Positions 1 to 8,267 of a stretch of DNA of 64,000 nt are shown here, piece after piece. The DNA lies in contig NZ_JBDFMM010000001.1 of the NCBI RefSeq assembly GCF_047238265.1, positions 1,674,001-1,738,000 on the forward strand. The letters run 5' to 3'. Position 1 is the first letter of the stretch; each line of letters begins with the position of its first letter. The position numbers and the translations under genes were made by a program. The notes beneath the pieces were generated by a model. The model did no database searches and had not been told where the DNA came from. It saw nothing but the letters and a program-made list of their open reading frames with translations. The stretch is from Paenibacillus_F sp047238265. Its GTDB lineage: Bacteria > Bacillota > Bacilli > Paenibacillales > NBRC-103111.

Positions 1-804
1 GCACCCTGGGGCGGCGGTTTCGGGTACCACCGCAATATCATCAACCGCAAGGTGGATAAAACGTATGCCTGCGGCGATCCGGTCGCGGAGATGAATGAAT
101 TTCTGGGGACGGTCGGTCTGAACAGCGAGGAAACCGCCTGCCTGCTTACTTCCGTACATATGAGCGGCCTCGGTGAAAGTCATCTTCGAATGGACGATCC
201 TGTTCCCGTGACAGTAGCCGGCGAAATTGGATTCGATTCTTTGGGTACGTCCGAAGGTGAGCCGGATGATTTCGCCGAAAACGGCCGGGAAGCACACCGT
301 CTCCCCGGTACGTCTGATGCAAAGCCGGGCACCCCGGTGACCGGAGGAATGCGGCTTCCGGCCGCCGCTGACACGGGCGCAGCGGAATCCGCGGCCGCTT
401 CCGCGGCGGACACCGGAATAGCCGTCAGTGCCTGGGTGACCGTCGGCTATTCCAACATGGCGCGGGCCGGACGCGGGCTTCCGGCTTCGGCGCTTTTTCC
501 CGGCACGATCAATATTATCGTGGCCGTGGAGGGCGAGTTGACCGATGAGGCTATGGTCAACGCCGTCATTACCGCCACCGAAGCGAAGGCGGCGGCTCTC
601 CAGGACCTCGGCGTCGCGCTCAAGGACGGCAGCGGGGCGACGGGCACGACGACGGACGCCGTGCTGATCGCAGCCACGCAGAGAGGCCGTCTTCACCGCT
701 ACGCCGGAACGGCCACTTACCTCGGCCACATGATCGGCCGCACGGTGTACGACGCCGCCATGCAGTCCGGCTTGGCTTACAAGAAGGCCTTGGCGCTCCC
801 GTAG
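1..804 (+). CDS. cbiZ: Adenosylcobinamide amidohydrolase CbiZ, 3' part (start lies outside the window)
   Basis: CbiZ removes the aminopropanol or nucleotide-loop side chain of (pseudo)cobamides, giving adenosylcobyric acid for remodelling into the cell's own cobamide. The frame is open from base 1, and the first residues read APWGGGFGYHRN followed by INRKV, matching the conserved GGG...N..V opening of this family, so the true start lies upstream and the GTG at 52 is internal. The C-terminal half has the family block around TVGYSNMARAG and a TTTDA motif. Between them, roughly residues 60-135 of the visible part, is an unusually long Ala/Gly/Pro/Glu-rich low-complexity insertion that normal CbiZ proteins (about 220 aa) do not need. 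It ends at TAG 802-804. The family call is strong; the role of the insertion is unknown. Confidence 0.85.
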   Translation, partial: APWGGGFGYHRNIINRKVDKTYACGDPVAEMNEFLGTVGLNSEETACLLTSVHMSGLGESHLRMDDPVPVTVAGEIGFDSLGTSEGEPDDFAENGREAHRLPGTSDAKPGTPVTGGMRLPAAADTGAAESAAASAADTGIAVSAWVTVGYSNMARAGRGLPASALFPGTINIIVAVEGELTDEAMVNAVITATEAKAAALQDLGVALKDGSGATGTTTDAVLIAATQRGRLHRYAGTATYLGHMIGRTVYDAAMQSGLAYKKALALP

Positions 805-1148
805 GGTAAGGGCCGCCTAACACAGCCTGCGGCTCACGGCTTGCCGTTCCGGCGGCGTCTCATGACGTGGCAGGCCGCAGCCCAACGTCACACATCAGTC
901 CGCCCTACGCGGCGGTTCGCCGATACACAATGATAAGAAACGAAACGTAAGGTTTCGTCCCGGCATACAGCGCATCCTTTCCTTGGATGTCGCTGTTTCT
1001 TTTTGACCGTCGCATGTATGAAAAAGCCCGGTAATAAGTATGAAGTAAGCGTAAATAAGCCTGAACCTCTTTTCGGTACGTGAGCCGAAGTTTCTGAAAC
1101 CGCTGAGCACTCCGGCCGTATCATGAAGAAAAAGAGAGGGGGATTGCC
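805..1148. other. Intergenic stretch after cbiZ
   Basis: About 340 bases without a supported gene. A GC-rich hairpin can form from CTGCGGC near 823 and GCCGCAG near 873, which could help end the cbiZ transcript, but no T-run follows it. Minus-strand frames here lack ribosome binding sites and family resemblance. I see no riboswitch; in particular there is no recognisable B12-box. Confidence 0.4.
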
Positions 1149-1517
1149 TTGGAATGGAGTTTGGATATTCCGGTGCTGTTTCTGGCACTCGGGTTTACCT
1201 GCTGGTGGCTGGGTGAGTGGATTTCGCTGACCCCTCTCAAAGCCGTTGCATTCCCCGTTCCGCAGCTCTCTTCGGACAAGAGCGGTGCGCCGGTACTCAT
1301 CCGGCCGATCCGATTCGGATTACTCAGGACCCGGCGGAAAATCCCTGCCCGGAGCGATCATCATTCCGGTGAACCGGATTCCTCCCGTTGTAGCGTTGCA
1401 AGTTACTGCCAGTATGGCCGCTATCACAAAAACGGGGGAATTCTTCATGTCACTTTTACAACCTATTATTTCTTTATTGGACCTTATTCTAAACGCTTTA
1501 GCCGCCTTTACGACTGA
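1149..1517 (+). CDS. Possible small membrane protein upstream of yidC (doubtful)
   Basis: A TTG at 1149 follows a good ribosome binding site (GAGAGGGGG at about 1132-1140). The first 30 or so residues form a hydrophobic segment (IPVLFLALGFTCWWLGEWIS). After about residue 45 the composition becomes basic and unlike a real protein, and the frame runs 71 bases into yidC. Either only a short membrane peptide is real, or a frameshift has separated an N-terminal piece from a downstream frame. I do not recognise a family. Confidence 0.25.
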   Translation: MEWSLDIPVLFLALGFTCWWLGEWISLTPLKAVAFPVPQLSSDKSGAPVLIRPIRFGLLRTRRKIPARSDHHSGEPDSSRCSVASYCQYGRYHKNGGILHVTFTTYYFFIGPYSKRFSRLYD

Positions 1518-2133
1518 TTGGGGGCTGGCGATCCTGCTGCTTGCCCTGCTTGTACGCAGTCTGTTATTCCGTTTAAATTTGCTCAGCGCCCGGCAGCAGG
1601 TGAGACAAATTCGAATGCAGCCGGCCATCCGGCAGCTCCGGGAGCGGTATGCGGACCAATCCGGCAAACTGGGCGAGGAGATGCTCCGGCTGTATTCCCG
1701 CTATGGAATCAAACCTGGGCTTGCATTCGCGGCAGGACTAATTCAGATGCCCATTTTCATGAGCCTATATCCGTATTTTGCTCAGCATGGCGCCCAGATG
1801 ACTTCCATGCTGATTCCATGGATGCAAATGCTGGGTGTGCCCGATCCGTCGCACGCGCTTCCCGTACTGTACGGGATAGTCGGATGGCTGGGGATGCTGA
1901 TCAGCCTCGTTCCGGATCAGACGGCATCTCAGCCAGCGCTGCTTAAGGCGGGAATGCCGCTTGTCATCACGGCCGTTTCATTAGCGGTAATGTGGCGCTC
2001 TCCGGCCGCCCTCGTCCTATACTGGGCGGGAAGCGGGGTCATTACGATACTGGAACGGTTGTTTTTCCGCTCTTCCATCGGTCAGAAACTGCTCCATAAA
2101 GGAATTCCGGCCCCGGAAACGGTAAACGATTAA
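1447..2133 (+). CDS. YidC/Oxa1-family membrane protein insertase, short paralogue
   Basis: A 228-residue YidC/Oxa1/Alb3-type insertase, which helps insert and fold small membrane proteins in the cytoplasmic membrane. The ATG at 1447 is chosen because GGGGGAA lies six bases upstream; the longer open frame before it is not protein-like. The core is present: the first core TM with the conserved Arg (LLVRSLLFRLNLL), a cytoplasmic helical hairpin (residues about 50-90), the LIQMPIF motif of the second TM, and two C-terminal TMs. Unlike Bacillus SpoIIIJ and YqjG there is no lipoprotein signal and the N-terminal segment is very short. It is probably an auxiliary paralogue rather than the main YidC. 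A terminator follows directly. Confidence 0.8.
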   Translation: MSLLQPIISLLDLILNALAAFTTDWGLAILLLALLVRSLLFRLNLLSARQQVRQIRMQPAIRQLRERYADQSGKLGEEMLRLYSRYGIKPGLAFAAGLIQMPIFMSLYPYFAQHGAQMTSMLIPWMQMLGVPDPSHALPVLYGIVGWLGMLISLVPDQTASQPALLKAGMPLVITAVSLAVMWRSPAALVLYWAGSGVITILERLFFRSSIGQKLLHKGIPAPETVND

Positions 2134-2153
2134 AACGCAGCTGAAGGAAAACA

Positions 2154-2190
2154 GGAAAGCCTCTTAGAGGTTTTCCTTTCTTTATTTTGG
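2154..2190 (+). terminator. Rho-independent terminator of yidC paralogue
   Basis: GGAAAGCCTC (2154-2163), loop TTA, then GAGGTTTTCC (2167-2176) forms a 10-bp stem with one G-T pair, followed by TTTCTTTATTTT. It lies 20 bases after the stop codon. Confidence 0.85.
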
Positions 2191-2289
2191 TCAAAATGTA
2201 TTCCGTCGGATTTTCTCAAAAAAAGATTAATAATTTGTTTGACAAACGTTTTGGGGCATGATATATTTAATCTCGTTCTTACAAAGCAC

Positions 2290-2373
2290 GCGGTCGTGGC
2301 GGAATTGGCAGACGCGCTAGATTCAGGTTCTAGTGGTGTAACAGCCGTGGAGGTTCGAGTCCTCTCGACCGCA
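2290..2373 (+). tRNA. tRNA-Leu (anticodon CAG)
   Basis: Class II tRNA with acceptor stem GCGGTCG (2290-2296) pairing CGACCGC (2366-2372) and discriminator A at 2373. The anticodon stem CTAGA/TCTAG encloses loop TTCAGGT with anticodon CAG at 2324-2326. There is a long variable arm and a T loop containing GGTTCGAGTCC. The 3' CCA is not encoded. It reads CUG leucine codons. A terminator follows at 2387, so it looks like a monocistronic tRNA gene. Confidence 0.96.
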
Positions 2374-2386
2374 TCAGCAAAACAGG

Positions 2387-2430
2387 AAAGCCACTGGCTA
2401 CCGGTCAACCGGAGCAGGTGGCTTTTTTGT
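2387..2430 (+). terminator. Terminator of tRNA-Leu
   Basis: AAAGCCAC (2387-2394) pairs with GTGGCTTT (2418-2425), with an inner CCGG-containing hairpin, followed by TTTTTTGTTTTTT. Confidence 0.8.
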
Positions 2431-2547
2431 TTTTTAAGTTTTTAAGAAAAAAACCTTCTTTAAAATGAAACGGATGCCCGGCCTTTTTCGTATAACGATT
2501 TATAAATAAGTGGAAAATGGGTAGTAATTGAAAAGGAGTGTTGTAAT

Positions 2548-3201
2548 TTGGAAAGAACGATGACGTATTCCCATCAAGGATCTTTATCACACATTCTGCG
2601 GACCTTTGCGCTTTCTCTGCTGATCTCGTTCGTAGGCATGCTGGCGGGTGCCATGATCGTCCCGCCGTCGATCGTCCCGCTGTTTATTGTCGTTGAGCTC
2701 GTCATGATCGTCGCGGCCATCGTGGTCCGTATGCGCGGCAAAAACATCGGTTACGGGTTCCTGTACACCTTTACGGCCATTTCGGGCGTAACCATGTACC
2801 CGGTCATTATGTCGTACGGTTCGCTGATCGGTGCCAACCTTGTGTCCGGCGCTTTTCTGGCCACGGCCGTTATATTCGGGGGACTTGCCTGGTACGCGGC
2901 CCGTTCCGAAAAGGACTTCAGCTTCCTGGGAGGATTTCTGTTCGCCGCAACAATCGGCCTTGTGCTGATGGGTGTGCTCTCCCTGTTCGTCAACTTCGGT
3001 TCGACCCTGAATCTGCTGCTGTCCGTCGGCGGAATTCTGATCTTCAGCGGCTGGGTGCTGTATGATGTCGCTCAATACCGCGAAGGCGTTGCAGCGGAAG
3101 AAGTCCCCCTCGCCGCACTGAATCTGTATCTCGACTTCATTAACCTGTTCCTGTATATTCTGCGTTTTATCGCTTCGATTGTCGGCATCAGCCGCGATTG
3201 A
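2548..3201 (+). CDS. yetJ: BAX inhibitor-1 family membrane protein (YetJ-like, Ca2+ leak channel)
   Basis: A 217-residue, seven-helix membrane protein of the BAX inhibitor-1/TMBIM family. In Bacillus YetJ the family forms a pH-sensitive calcium leak whose gate is a pair of C-terminal aspartates; both are here, Asp173 in LYDVAQYR and Asp196 in LDFINLFLYILR. The start is TTG 2548, with AAGGAG nine bases upstream (2533-2538). The gene stands alone between the tRNA-Leu terminator and its own terminator. Family membership is clear; the calcium function is inferred from the homologue. Confidence 0.88.
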   Translation: MERTMTYSHQGSLSHILRTFALSLLISFVGMLAGAMIVPPSIVPLFIVVELVMIVAAIVVRMRGKNIGYGFLYTFTAISGVTMYPVIMSYGSLIGANLVSGAFLATAVIFGGLAWYAARSEKDFSFLGGFLFAATIGLVLMGVLSLFVNFGSTLNLLLSVGGILIFSGWVLYDVAQYREGVAAEEVPLAALNLYLDFINLFLYILRFIASIVGISRD

Positions 3202-3231
3202 GGCCTTACGGCTCACACCACATAGACCTAA

Positions 3232-3268
3232 AACGGCTGATGCTCTGAGAGCGTTAGCCGTTTTTTTG
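3232..3268 (+). terminator. Terminator of the BAX-inhibitor gene
   Basis: AACGGCTGATGCTC (3232-3245), loop TGA, GAGCGTTAGCCG plus TT (3249-3262), then a T-run. The stem is 14 bp with two G-T pairs. Confidence 0.88.
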
Positions 3269-3545
3269 TGCGCCGCTTCTCGGCAGCTCCCTCTATTTGT
3301 CTTTGGCTTTATGGCAGGCGATTTTACACTTGCGGGCCAGATCCGTTTTGCTCATCCCTGGATAAAGGTTTCCGTATTGCTTACGGTGTTCGAGATCTGC
3401 TTGGATGGCTGTCTGGATCATCGGGGAAGGGGAGTTGCAAGAGACCTGTCCCGTGAATGTGCGCGTGGCGGGTTTTACGGAAAGGCAGCCGGGAAATACT
3501 AGACCTAAAGAATCGCATTCCTTACGCGGAAAAGGAGACCTGACA
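3269..3545. other. Non-coding stretch before yqzE
   Basis: Between the terminator at 3232-3268 and the yqzE start at 3546. Open frames cross it but none has a ribosome binding site or a recognisable product. It presumably holds the yqzE promoter, which I could not place. Confidence 0.3.
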
Positions 3546-3746
3546 ATGGCAAAAGGCGGAGAAGAACTTGTGAAATATATAACGGAGCAGGTGGTTCACT
3601 ATATAGAAACTCCAAGACAAGTACGAAAGGAAGCGCGCGTCCGGCAAAAGGAAACCAGAGAAAGCTGGTCGGTCCACTGGTTCGGAATGATTCCCCTCTC
3701 TCTCTCCATGCTCGTGAAGGCCGTAAAACGCCGGAACAGAGACTGA
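3546..3746 (+). CDS. yqzE: YqzE family small protein
   Basis: A 66-residue basic protein matching YqzE of Bacillales: an N-terminal block (LVKYITEQVVHYIETP followed by a charged RKEARVRQK stretch) and the C-terminal signature WFGMIPLSLSMLVK. In Bacillus subtilis yqzE sits at the end of the comG competence region, but its function is unknown and no comG genes are present here. The ATG at 3546 follows AAAAGGAGA; a longer frame exists upstream but lacks a ribosome binding site. The C-terminal hydrophobic segment suggests membrane association. Confidence 0.82.
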   Translation: MAKGGEELVKYITEQVVHYIETPRQVRKEARVRQKETRESWSVHWFGMIPLSLSMLVKAVKRRNRD

Positions 3747-3840
3747 ATGTTCTGCATGCTTTACTTTGAAACAAAAAAGCGATGTGGAATTCGCCTGTGC
3801 CGCTGCCGGGAAATTGAGAATTCAGAGCATATATCAAAAA

Positions 3841-3906
3841 AAGAAGCTTCCTCAGGTTCCTCAAGGAAACGGTAAACCGTTCCGGGAACCCGGGGAAGCT
3901 TTTCTA
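3841..3906. terminator. Bidirectional terminator between yqzE and the minus-strand gene
   Basis: AAGCTTCC (3843-3850) with following bases pairs with GGGGAAGCTT (about 3892-3901). The stem carries an A-run upstream and a T-run downstream, so it can serve yqzE on the plus strand and the convergent gene on the minus strand. Confidence 0.78.
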
Positions 3907-4992
3907 TGGGAAAGAGGAGGAGATACCGTCAGTCGGGTAAAACTTTCCCAGCGAAACCGCGGCGCCCAGAAGCACGTAACGCCTGCCTTCCTGCTCGAAG
4001 GCGATAAAAGCGGCACCGCCTGTCCAGCGCAGCGCGCCCGTTACGGAGAGCGGCAGCGTAAGTCTGCCGTCGAAGCATTCACAGACGAAGGTCAGTGACT
4101 TGCCGGCCGCAAGGTAAGGAATCAACTCTTCGTACGAACGGATAGGGAGCGCGTTACGGGTCAGCCAGCTGATCTCTTCGTAAGGATCGTGCGGCGGGAC
4201 CTCAAGCGGCGTTCCGGGTATAAGTTCAAAGGCTGCGCCATGCAGCCTGAGCAAACTTGAAGCGCTGGCGGGCGAATAATTCCGGAAGGTCCGGATTTCG
4301 CCGGTTTTGGCATCGATGAGAATACGATTGTTCCCGGCAGGAACGGTCCAGACCGCATGGAAGGCATCCGTATAAAAACGCTGCAGCCTTGCTTCCGAAG
4401 TATCCAGCCAAGTTTTATAGGACATGGATGAAGGGATGATGGCATGCTGCACCAAGATGCGGTACAGCGTCCGGGTGCTGAACAGGGGATGTTCGCCCGT
4501 TCCGTATTCGATAAGCTGCAGGGTGCCGTTCTCGGCGGCTGAAACGATCAGATAGCCTGCTTCAAGTCCGTCGTCGTCCGTCAACAGGACGATCCAGCCG
4601 TGCGTGCCCGGTCCGAGAGGAGCGACTGTCCATCGGGCGCGGCTCCAGGATTCGAAGCCTTTTTGTGAGGCAAGACTGTCGATCCAGCGGACAATATGTT
4701 CGTTCAGCACCTTATCGGGGCTCTTGCTTGATGCGCCTGAAGCACTACCAGACCGCTGACCGGACGAAACGTCCGCCAGAACATCGGCAGGTCTGATTCC
4801 GGGAAGAACCGTGTACCTTTTGTCCAAATAGGCTTGTCCGGTTTCGGGCTCGGTTCGTGTTTCCAAGCTGTCAAAGACTTCTCCAGCTTCAGTTGCGAAG
4901 AGGGATTCACCCTGCGAGAAAGAAGGGGGCCCGGCAGATAGCCAGACAACAAGCGCCAGAAGCGCTGCCGTCCATAGAGCTTTGCGGTTCAT
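3904..4992 (-). CDS. Secreted protein of unknown function
   Basis: A 362-residue protein with an N-terminal signal peptide (basic MNRK, then a hydrophobic LWTAALLALVVWLSAG segment), so it is exported. I do not recognise a characterised family. A Ser/Gly-rich linker around residues 78-92 precedes a mixed alpha/beta body. A segment reading RILIDAKTGEIRTFRNY resembles the beta-hairpin of PepSY-like or similar secreted domains, but the match is weak. The start is supported by GGCAGGTG upstream of the ATG. It ends in the bidirectional terminator at 3841-3906. It lies downstream of yqhG, and could share its transcript across the 115-base gap. Confidence 0.65.
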   Translation of the reverse strand: MNRKALWTAALLALVVWLSAGPPSFSQGESLFATEAGEVFDSLETRTEPETGQAYLDKRYTVLPGIRPADVLADVSSGQRSGSASGASSKSPDKVLNEHIVRWIDSLASQKGFESWSRARWTVAPLGPGTHGWIVLLTDDDGLEAGYLIVSAAENGTLQLIEYGTGEHPLFSTRTLYRILVQHAIIPSSMSYKTWLDTSEARLQRFYTDAFHAVWTVPAGNNRILIDAKTGEIRTFRNYSPASASSLLRLHGAAFELIPGTPLEVPPHDPYEEISWLTRNALPIRSYEELIPYLAAGKSLTFVCECFDGRLTLPLSVTGALRWTGGAAFIAFEQEGRRYVLLGAAVSLGKFYPTDGISSSFP

Positions 4993-5107
4993 TCGTTCAC
5001 CTGCCTGCCGTTCATTCTATAAATCTAGTGTAAAGCAATCCTGATAAAAAGTTTGTTAAAACGTGTAGGCGGGCCCATAGGAACTTTTAGCGACTTTCGT
5101 CGCATCT

Positions 5108-6148
5108 TCACCTTTCCTCCGCCCTTAAATGAAATAATCCGCAATTGATGACGGAAACATGCACTCTCGGCCGGTACTGCCAGTCTACCTCCGCCTGCCG
5201 GGCCGCATAGCGGGTTTCCAGCTCTTCCCGGGCTTCCGGCTCGGCTGCCGCAAGCATGCCTTCGTAATACAAGCGGACGAGCTGATGCTCTTCGGCCAGC
5301 ACCTGATTGGCGCGGTCCGCCCAGCGGTGGTCGGTGCGGCGGATTTTCTGCTCCAGGTAATCTTCCAGGATCGAGGCGGCTCTCGACAGGGTCAAGTTAT
5401 CGCCGAGCAGATGAATATTGGCGGGCAGTTTCGGCGCGAGCTTCTTTGTCAGCATGGAAGGATGAAACTCCTCGCGTATTTCTCCCGTCGTCATTTGAAT
5501 GGCCAAGGAGTGGACCTCGCTGCGCTTCATATCGCAGGCATACTCCACCTTGTAGTTTACATTCATCCAGGTGCAGTAGGTGAGAGGAGCGGAGCGGGCC
5601 GGCACCGGGCTGCCGGGTGCCGGCGGCGGAGCCTCGAACAACCGGGTGAACCGCCCGTTGTTCAAGGCGGTCGCGAAGAGCTGCTGCAGGCGGCGGCTGC
5701 CGAACGTAACCTCGTCGCGGGGGACCCGGCCGATGGGCGGAGCGGGGGCCGTGCCGAAGTACCGCCCGAGGATGCTGTCCGCGGAGCGGATCGCTTCGGG
5801 CGGGCTTCCCCCGCTGGCGGCCGGACCGGCACCGGCGGAAGCCCCCGGACCGGCTCCCGGCACGGGAGAGGCCCCCGGCTGCCCGTTCCGGGGACCGGCC
5901 GGTACGGGACGGGACGCCGCCGCGGCTGCCGCATCCCCTTCCGGATCGAACACGAAACGGTAAGTCATCGTTTCGGGTTCGACTCCGGTGCGCTCGACGA
6001 AGCTCCAATAGTAGGAGCGGCCGGTAAGTTCTTTATCCGCTTCCGGAGAGAGGTTCACGATGACGGCGTGCTTCGTTTTTTCGATAATGCGGCAGTTGTA
6101 CGCTTCCAGAAACCGCATGACAAAGCGTTCAACCTGGGCGGTATTCAT
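5108..6148 (-). CDS. yqhG: YqhG family protein with a Pro/Ala/Gly-rich insertion
   Basis: YqhG is a conserved Bacillales protein of unknown function always found beside the helicase gene yqhH. Conserved blocks are visible: an N-terminal FVMRFLEAYNC segment, the YYWSFVERTGVEPETMTYRF motif, and a C-terminal WQYRPRVHVSVINCGLFHL block. The protein has 346 residues against about 260 in Bacillus. The excess is a low-complexity insertion of about 45 residues (about 78-122) made of Ala, Gly, Pro and Ser. The ATG lies inside the end of yqhH (overlap 6129-6148), so the two are translationally linked. Confidence 0.85.
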   Translation of the reverse strand: MNTAQVERFVMRFLEAYNCRIIEKTKHAVIVNLSPEADKELTGRSYYWSFVERTGVEPETMTYRFVFDPEGDAAAAAASRPVPAGPRNGQPGASPVPGAGPGASAGAGPAASGGSPPEAIRSADSILGRYFGTAPAPPIGRVPRDEVTFGSRRLQQLFATALNNGRFTRLFEAPPPAPGSPVPARSAPLTYCTWMNVNYKVEYACDMKRSEVHSLAIQMTTGEIREEFHPSMLTKKLAPKLPANIHLLGDNLTLSRAASILEDYLEQKIRRTDHRWADRANQVLAEEHQLVRLYYEGMLAAAEPEAREELETRYAARQAEVDWQYRPRVHVSVINCGLFHLRAEER

Positions 6149-7928
6149 GGTTCACCCCGACATTCTGCCCGATGGCGCTGAGTATGGAACCGATTTTGGC
6201 TTTCCTTTCGTTTTCGGGCTCCAGCTCCTCACGGATGCCGGACAGCGAATCGCCAAGCCGGTCGATCTGCCGGCGCATGTCTTCATCGGAACGCGACTCC
6301 ATCATCATTTTGAAGAGCGAGCTTTCCAGCGAGGTCGATTTTTTCTCCAGCCGCTCCAGAATCGAATCGAGTTCGCCGATGACCAGCTCGAACATATTGA
6401 TTTTTTCGTGCAGCAGGTTCAGAATATGCTCTTCGATCGTATTACGGGTAGAAAGGTTGTAAATTCTTACGTCGTCCGTCTGACCCAGCCGGTGTACCCG
6501 TCCGATCCGCTGTTCTACACGCATGGGATTCCAGGGCAGATCAAAGTTGATCATATGATGGCAGAACTGAAGGTTGATTCCTTCGCCGCCCGCTTCTGTA
6601 GCGACCAGCACCTGTACCCGGGTGCGGAACAGGTCCATCATCCAGTCTTTTTTGCCCCGGTTCATTCCCCCGCGGTAAGGGACGGCCGTGATTTTATTTT
6701 CTCTTAAATAATTCAGCAAGTACTCCTGGGACGCCCGGTATTCGGTAAAAATGATCACTTTGTCATTGATTTCCCGGATCAGATTCAGAACGGTTTCGGC
6801 TTTCGTGTTCGCCTGAATGCTGCGGATGCGTTCGACCAGCTCCCATATTTTGGCCCGGACCGGAGAGTTTTCTTCCGTTTTTTTGAACATGTTGACCAGG
6901 GTGATAAAAACCGCGTCACGGGAACTGCACACTTCCCTTTGAAGGGTAACAAGCGCAAGCGTATTGCTCGTCTGGCCCTGATTTTGTTCATACTGGCTCC
7001 GGATAAAATCCGTGACGCCGTCGTAAAGCGCCTGCTCCTCGGGAGAAAGCGTAAGCGTAATATTTTTCACGATCCGTTTTTTAAACTCGACATTTCCGTC
7101 CCCGCGCCTGTTGCGGATCATAATTTTGGATAGCTCCTGCTGGAGAACGCCTTCGTTTTTCGGCATCCTTTTGGCCATAACAAAGTTAGCCTGAAAATTC
7201 GTATGAGCCCCGAGTTGACCGGGTTTCAGCAGATTAATCAGATTGTACAGTTCTTTAAGATCGTTCTGTACGGGCGTGGCGGTCAGCAGGAGGCAGTATT
7301 TTTTCCGGAGCTCTCCGACGAACTGGTAGTTGGTCGTCTTTTTGTTTTTCAGCTTATGGGCTTCGTCCACGATAAGCATGTCGTAATCCAGACCGAGTAC
7401 GATTTCCCGGTGCGGATCACGCTTGGCGGTGTCCATGGAGGCGACAATCACGTCGCACGTCTGCCACATATACGATTTTTTCTGGGCGGCCGCCGCGATC
7501 CCGAATTTCTGATTGAGCTCACGGACCCATTGCAGGACAAGCGAGGCGGGAACCAGAATGAGCGCTTTGCGGACAAGACCGCGGATCATGTATTCTTTTA
7601 AAATGAGTCCGGCTTCGATCGTTTTGCCCAGTCCGACTTCGTCGGCCAGAATGGCCCGTCCGCGCATGTCGTACAGCACTTTCTTGGCCGTTTCGATCTG
7701 GTGGGTCATGGGTTCGATCCCGTTTACATGTTTCAGGCACAGGAGCTCGTCGAAGGAGTGGATCAGGTTGGATTTTTCCGCCTCGTAAGCGAGCTGGTAC
7801 AAGGTCCAGTTATCCCAGGGGCCGTTGCGGACGACACGCGACTCCCAGTCCAGAAACCATTCCCGATCCGTGTGCATGCTCAGCCCTTCATGAATAGGGC
7901 GGATGTGCTCCGTTGTCTGGTTGTTCAT
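6129..7928 (-). CDS. yqhH: SNF2-family DEAD/DEAH helicase YqhH
   Basis: A 599-residue Swi2/Snf2-type ATPase likely to remodel protein-nucleic acid complexes (RapA/HepA-like). Motif I is LADEVGLGKTIEAG, motif II is DEAH in LIVDEAHKLKN, motif III is LTATPVQN, and the C-terminal lobe carries GGEGINLQF and the motif VI region QRIGRVHRLGQ. A C-terminal coiled-coil-like tail (about 520-590) follows. A GGAGG ribosome binding site precedes the ATG. It is first in an operon with yqhG. The actual substrate is unknown in any Bacillus. Confidence 0.92.
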   Translation of the reverse strand: MNNQTTEHIRPIHEGLSMHTDREWFLDWESRVVRNGPWDNWTLYQLAYEAEKSNLIHSFDELLCLKHVNGIEPMTHQIETAKKVLYDMRGRAILADEVGLGKTIEAGLILKEYMIRGLVRKALILVPASLVLQWVRELNQKFGIAAAAQKKSYMWQTCDVIVASMDTAKRDPHREIVLGLDYDMLIVDEAHKLKNKKTTNYQFVGELRKKYCLLLTATPVQNDLKELYNLINLLKPGQLGAHTNFQANFVMAKRMPKNEGVLQQELSKIMIRNRRGDGNVEFKKRIVKNITLTLSPEEQALYDGVTDFIRSQYEQNQGQTSNTLALVTLQREVCSSRDAVFITLVNMFKKTEENSPVRAKIWELVERIRSIQANTKAETVLNLIREINDKVIIFTEYRASQEYLLNYLRENKITAVPYRGGMNRGKKDWMMDLFRTRVQVLVATEAGGEGINLQFCHHMINFDLPWNPMRVEQRIGRVHRLGQTDDVRIYNLSTRNTIEEHILNLLHEKINMFELVIGELDSILERLEKKSTSLESSLFKMMMESRSDEDMRRQIDRLGDSLSGIREELEPENERKAKIGSILSAIGQNVGVNHEYRPG

Positions 7929-8267
7929 CTAGGCTCTGCCTCCTTCTCGAAAATGGGCCTTATCCGGGGCGCTTGATTTCGTCCCCTGTGCCCCTCGTTA
8001 TCTTGCCGCTTAAAAATGATAGCGGTCCGGCACGGCCGGCCTGCAACTTTGTAACTAGTATGATCCAAAGAAGGAGGTTTCATAACGGGTTCGTATTTCC
8101 GGGACTCCCGCGGTTTACCGGGGCATTTATAACTTCAGCGGAAGCTCTATCGAATGTAATCGGGAGAACTCCTGTGCTATGATAAAGGAATGATGGGGCA
8201 TTCATAAACAACGCGTACGGGAGGGGTTCTCCACGCCCGGCGTTTTTGATAAGAAGGGAAGAGGAAC
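7929..8267. other. Divergent promoter region between yqhH and lipM
   Basis: About 340 bases separating two divergent units. It should contain promoters in both directions. An AACGC...GCGTTTTT inverted repeat at about 8210-8246, just before lipM, could form a weak hairpin. An AAGGAGG at about 8070 is not followed by a usable start. Nothing else is clear. Confidence 0.35.

Noticed and set aside
888..1188. Minus-strand frames between cbiZ and yidC
   Set aside because: No ribosome binding site, atypical composition, no family.
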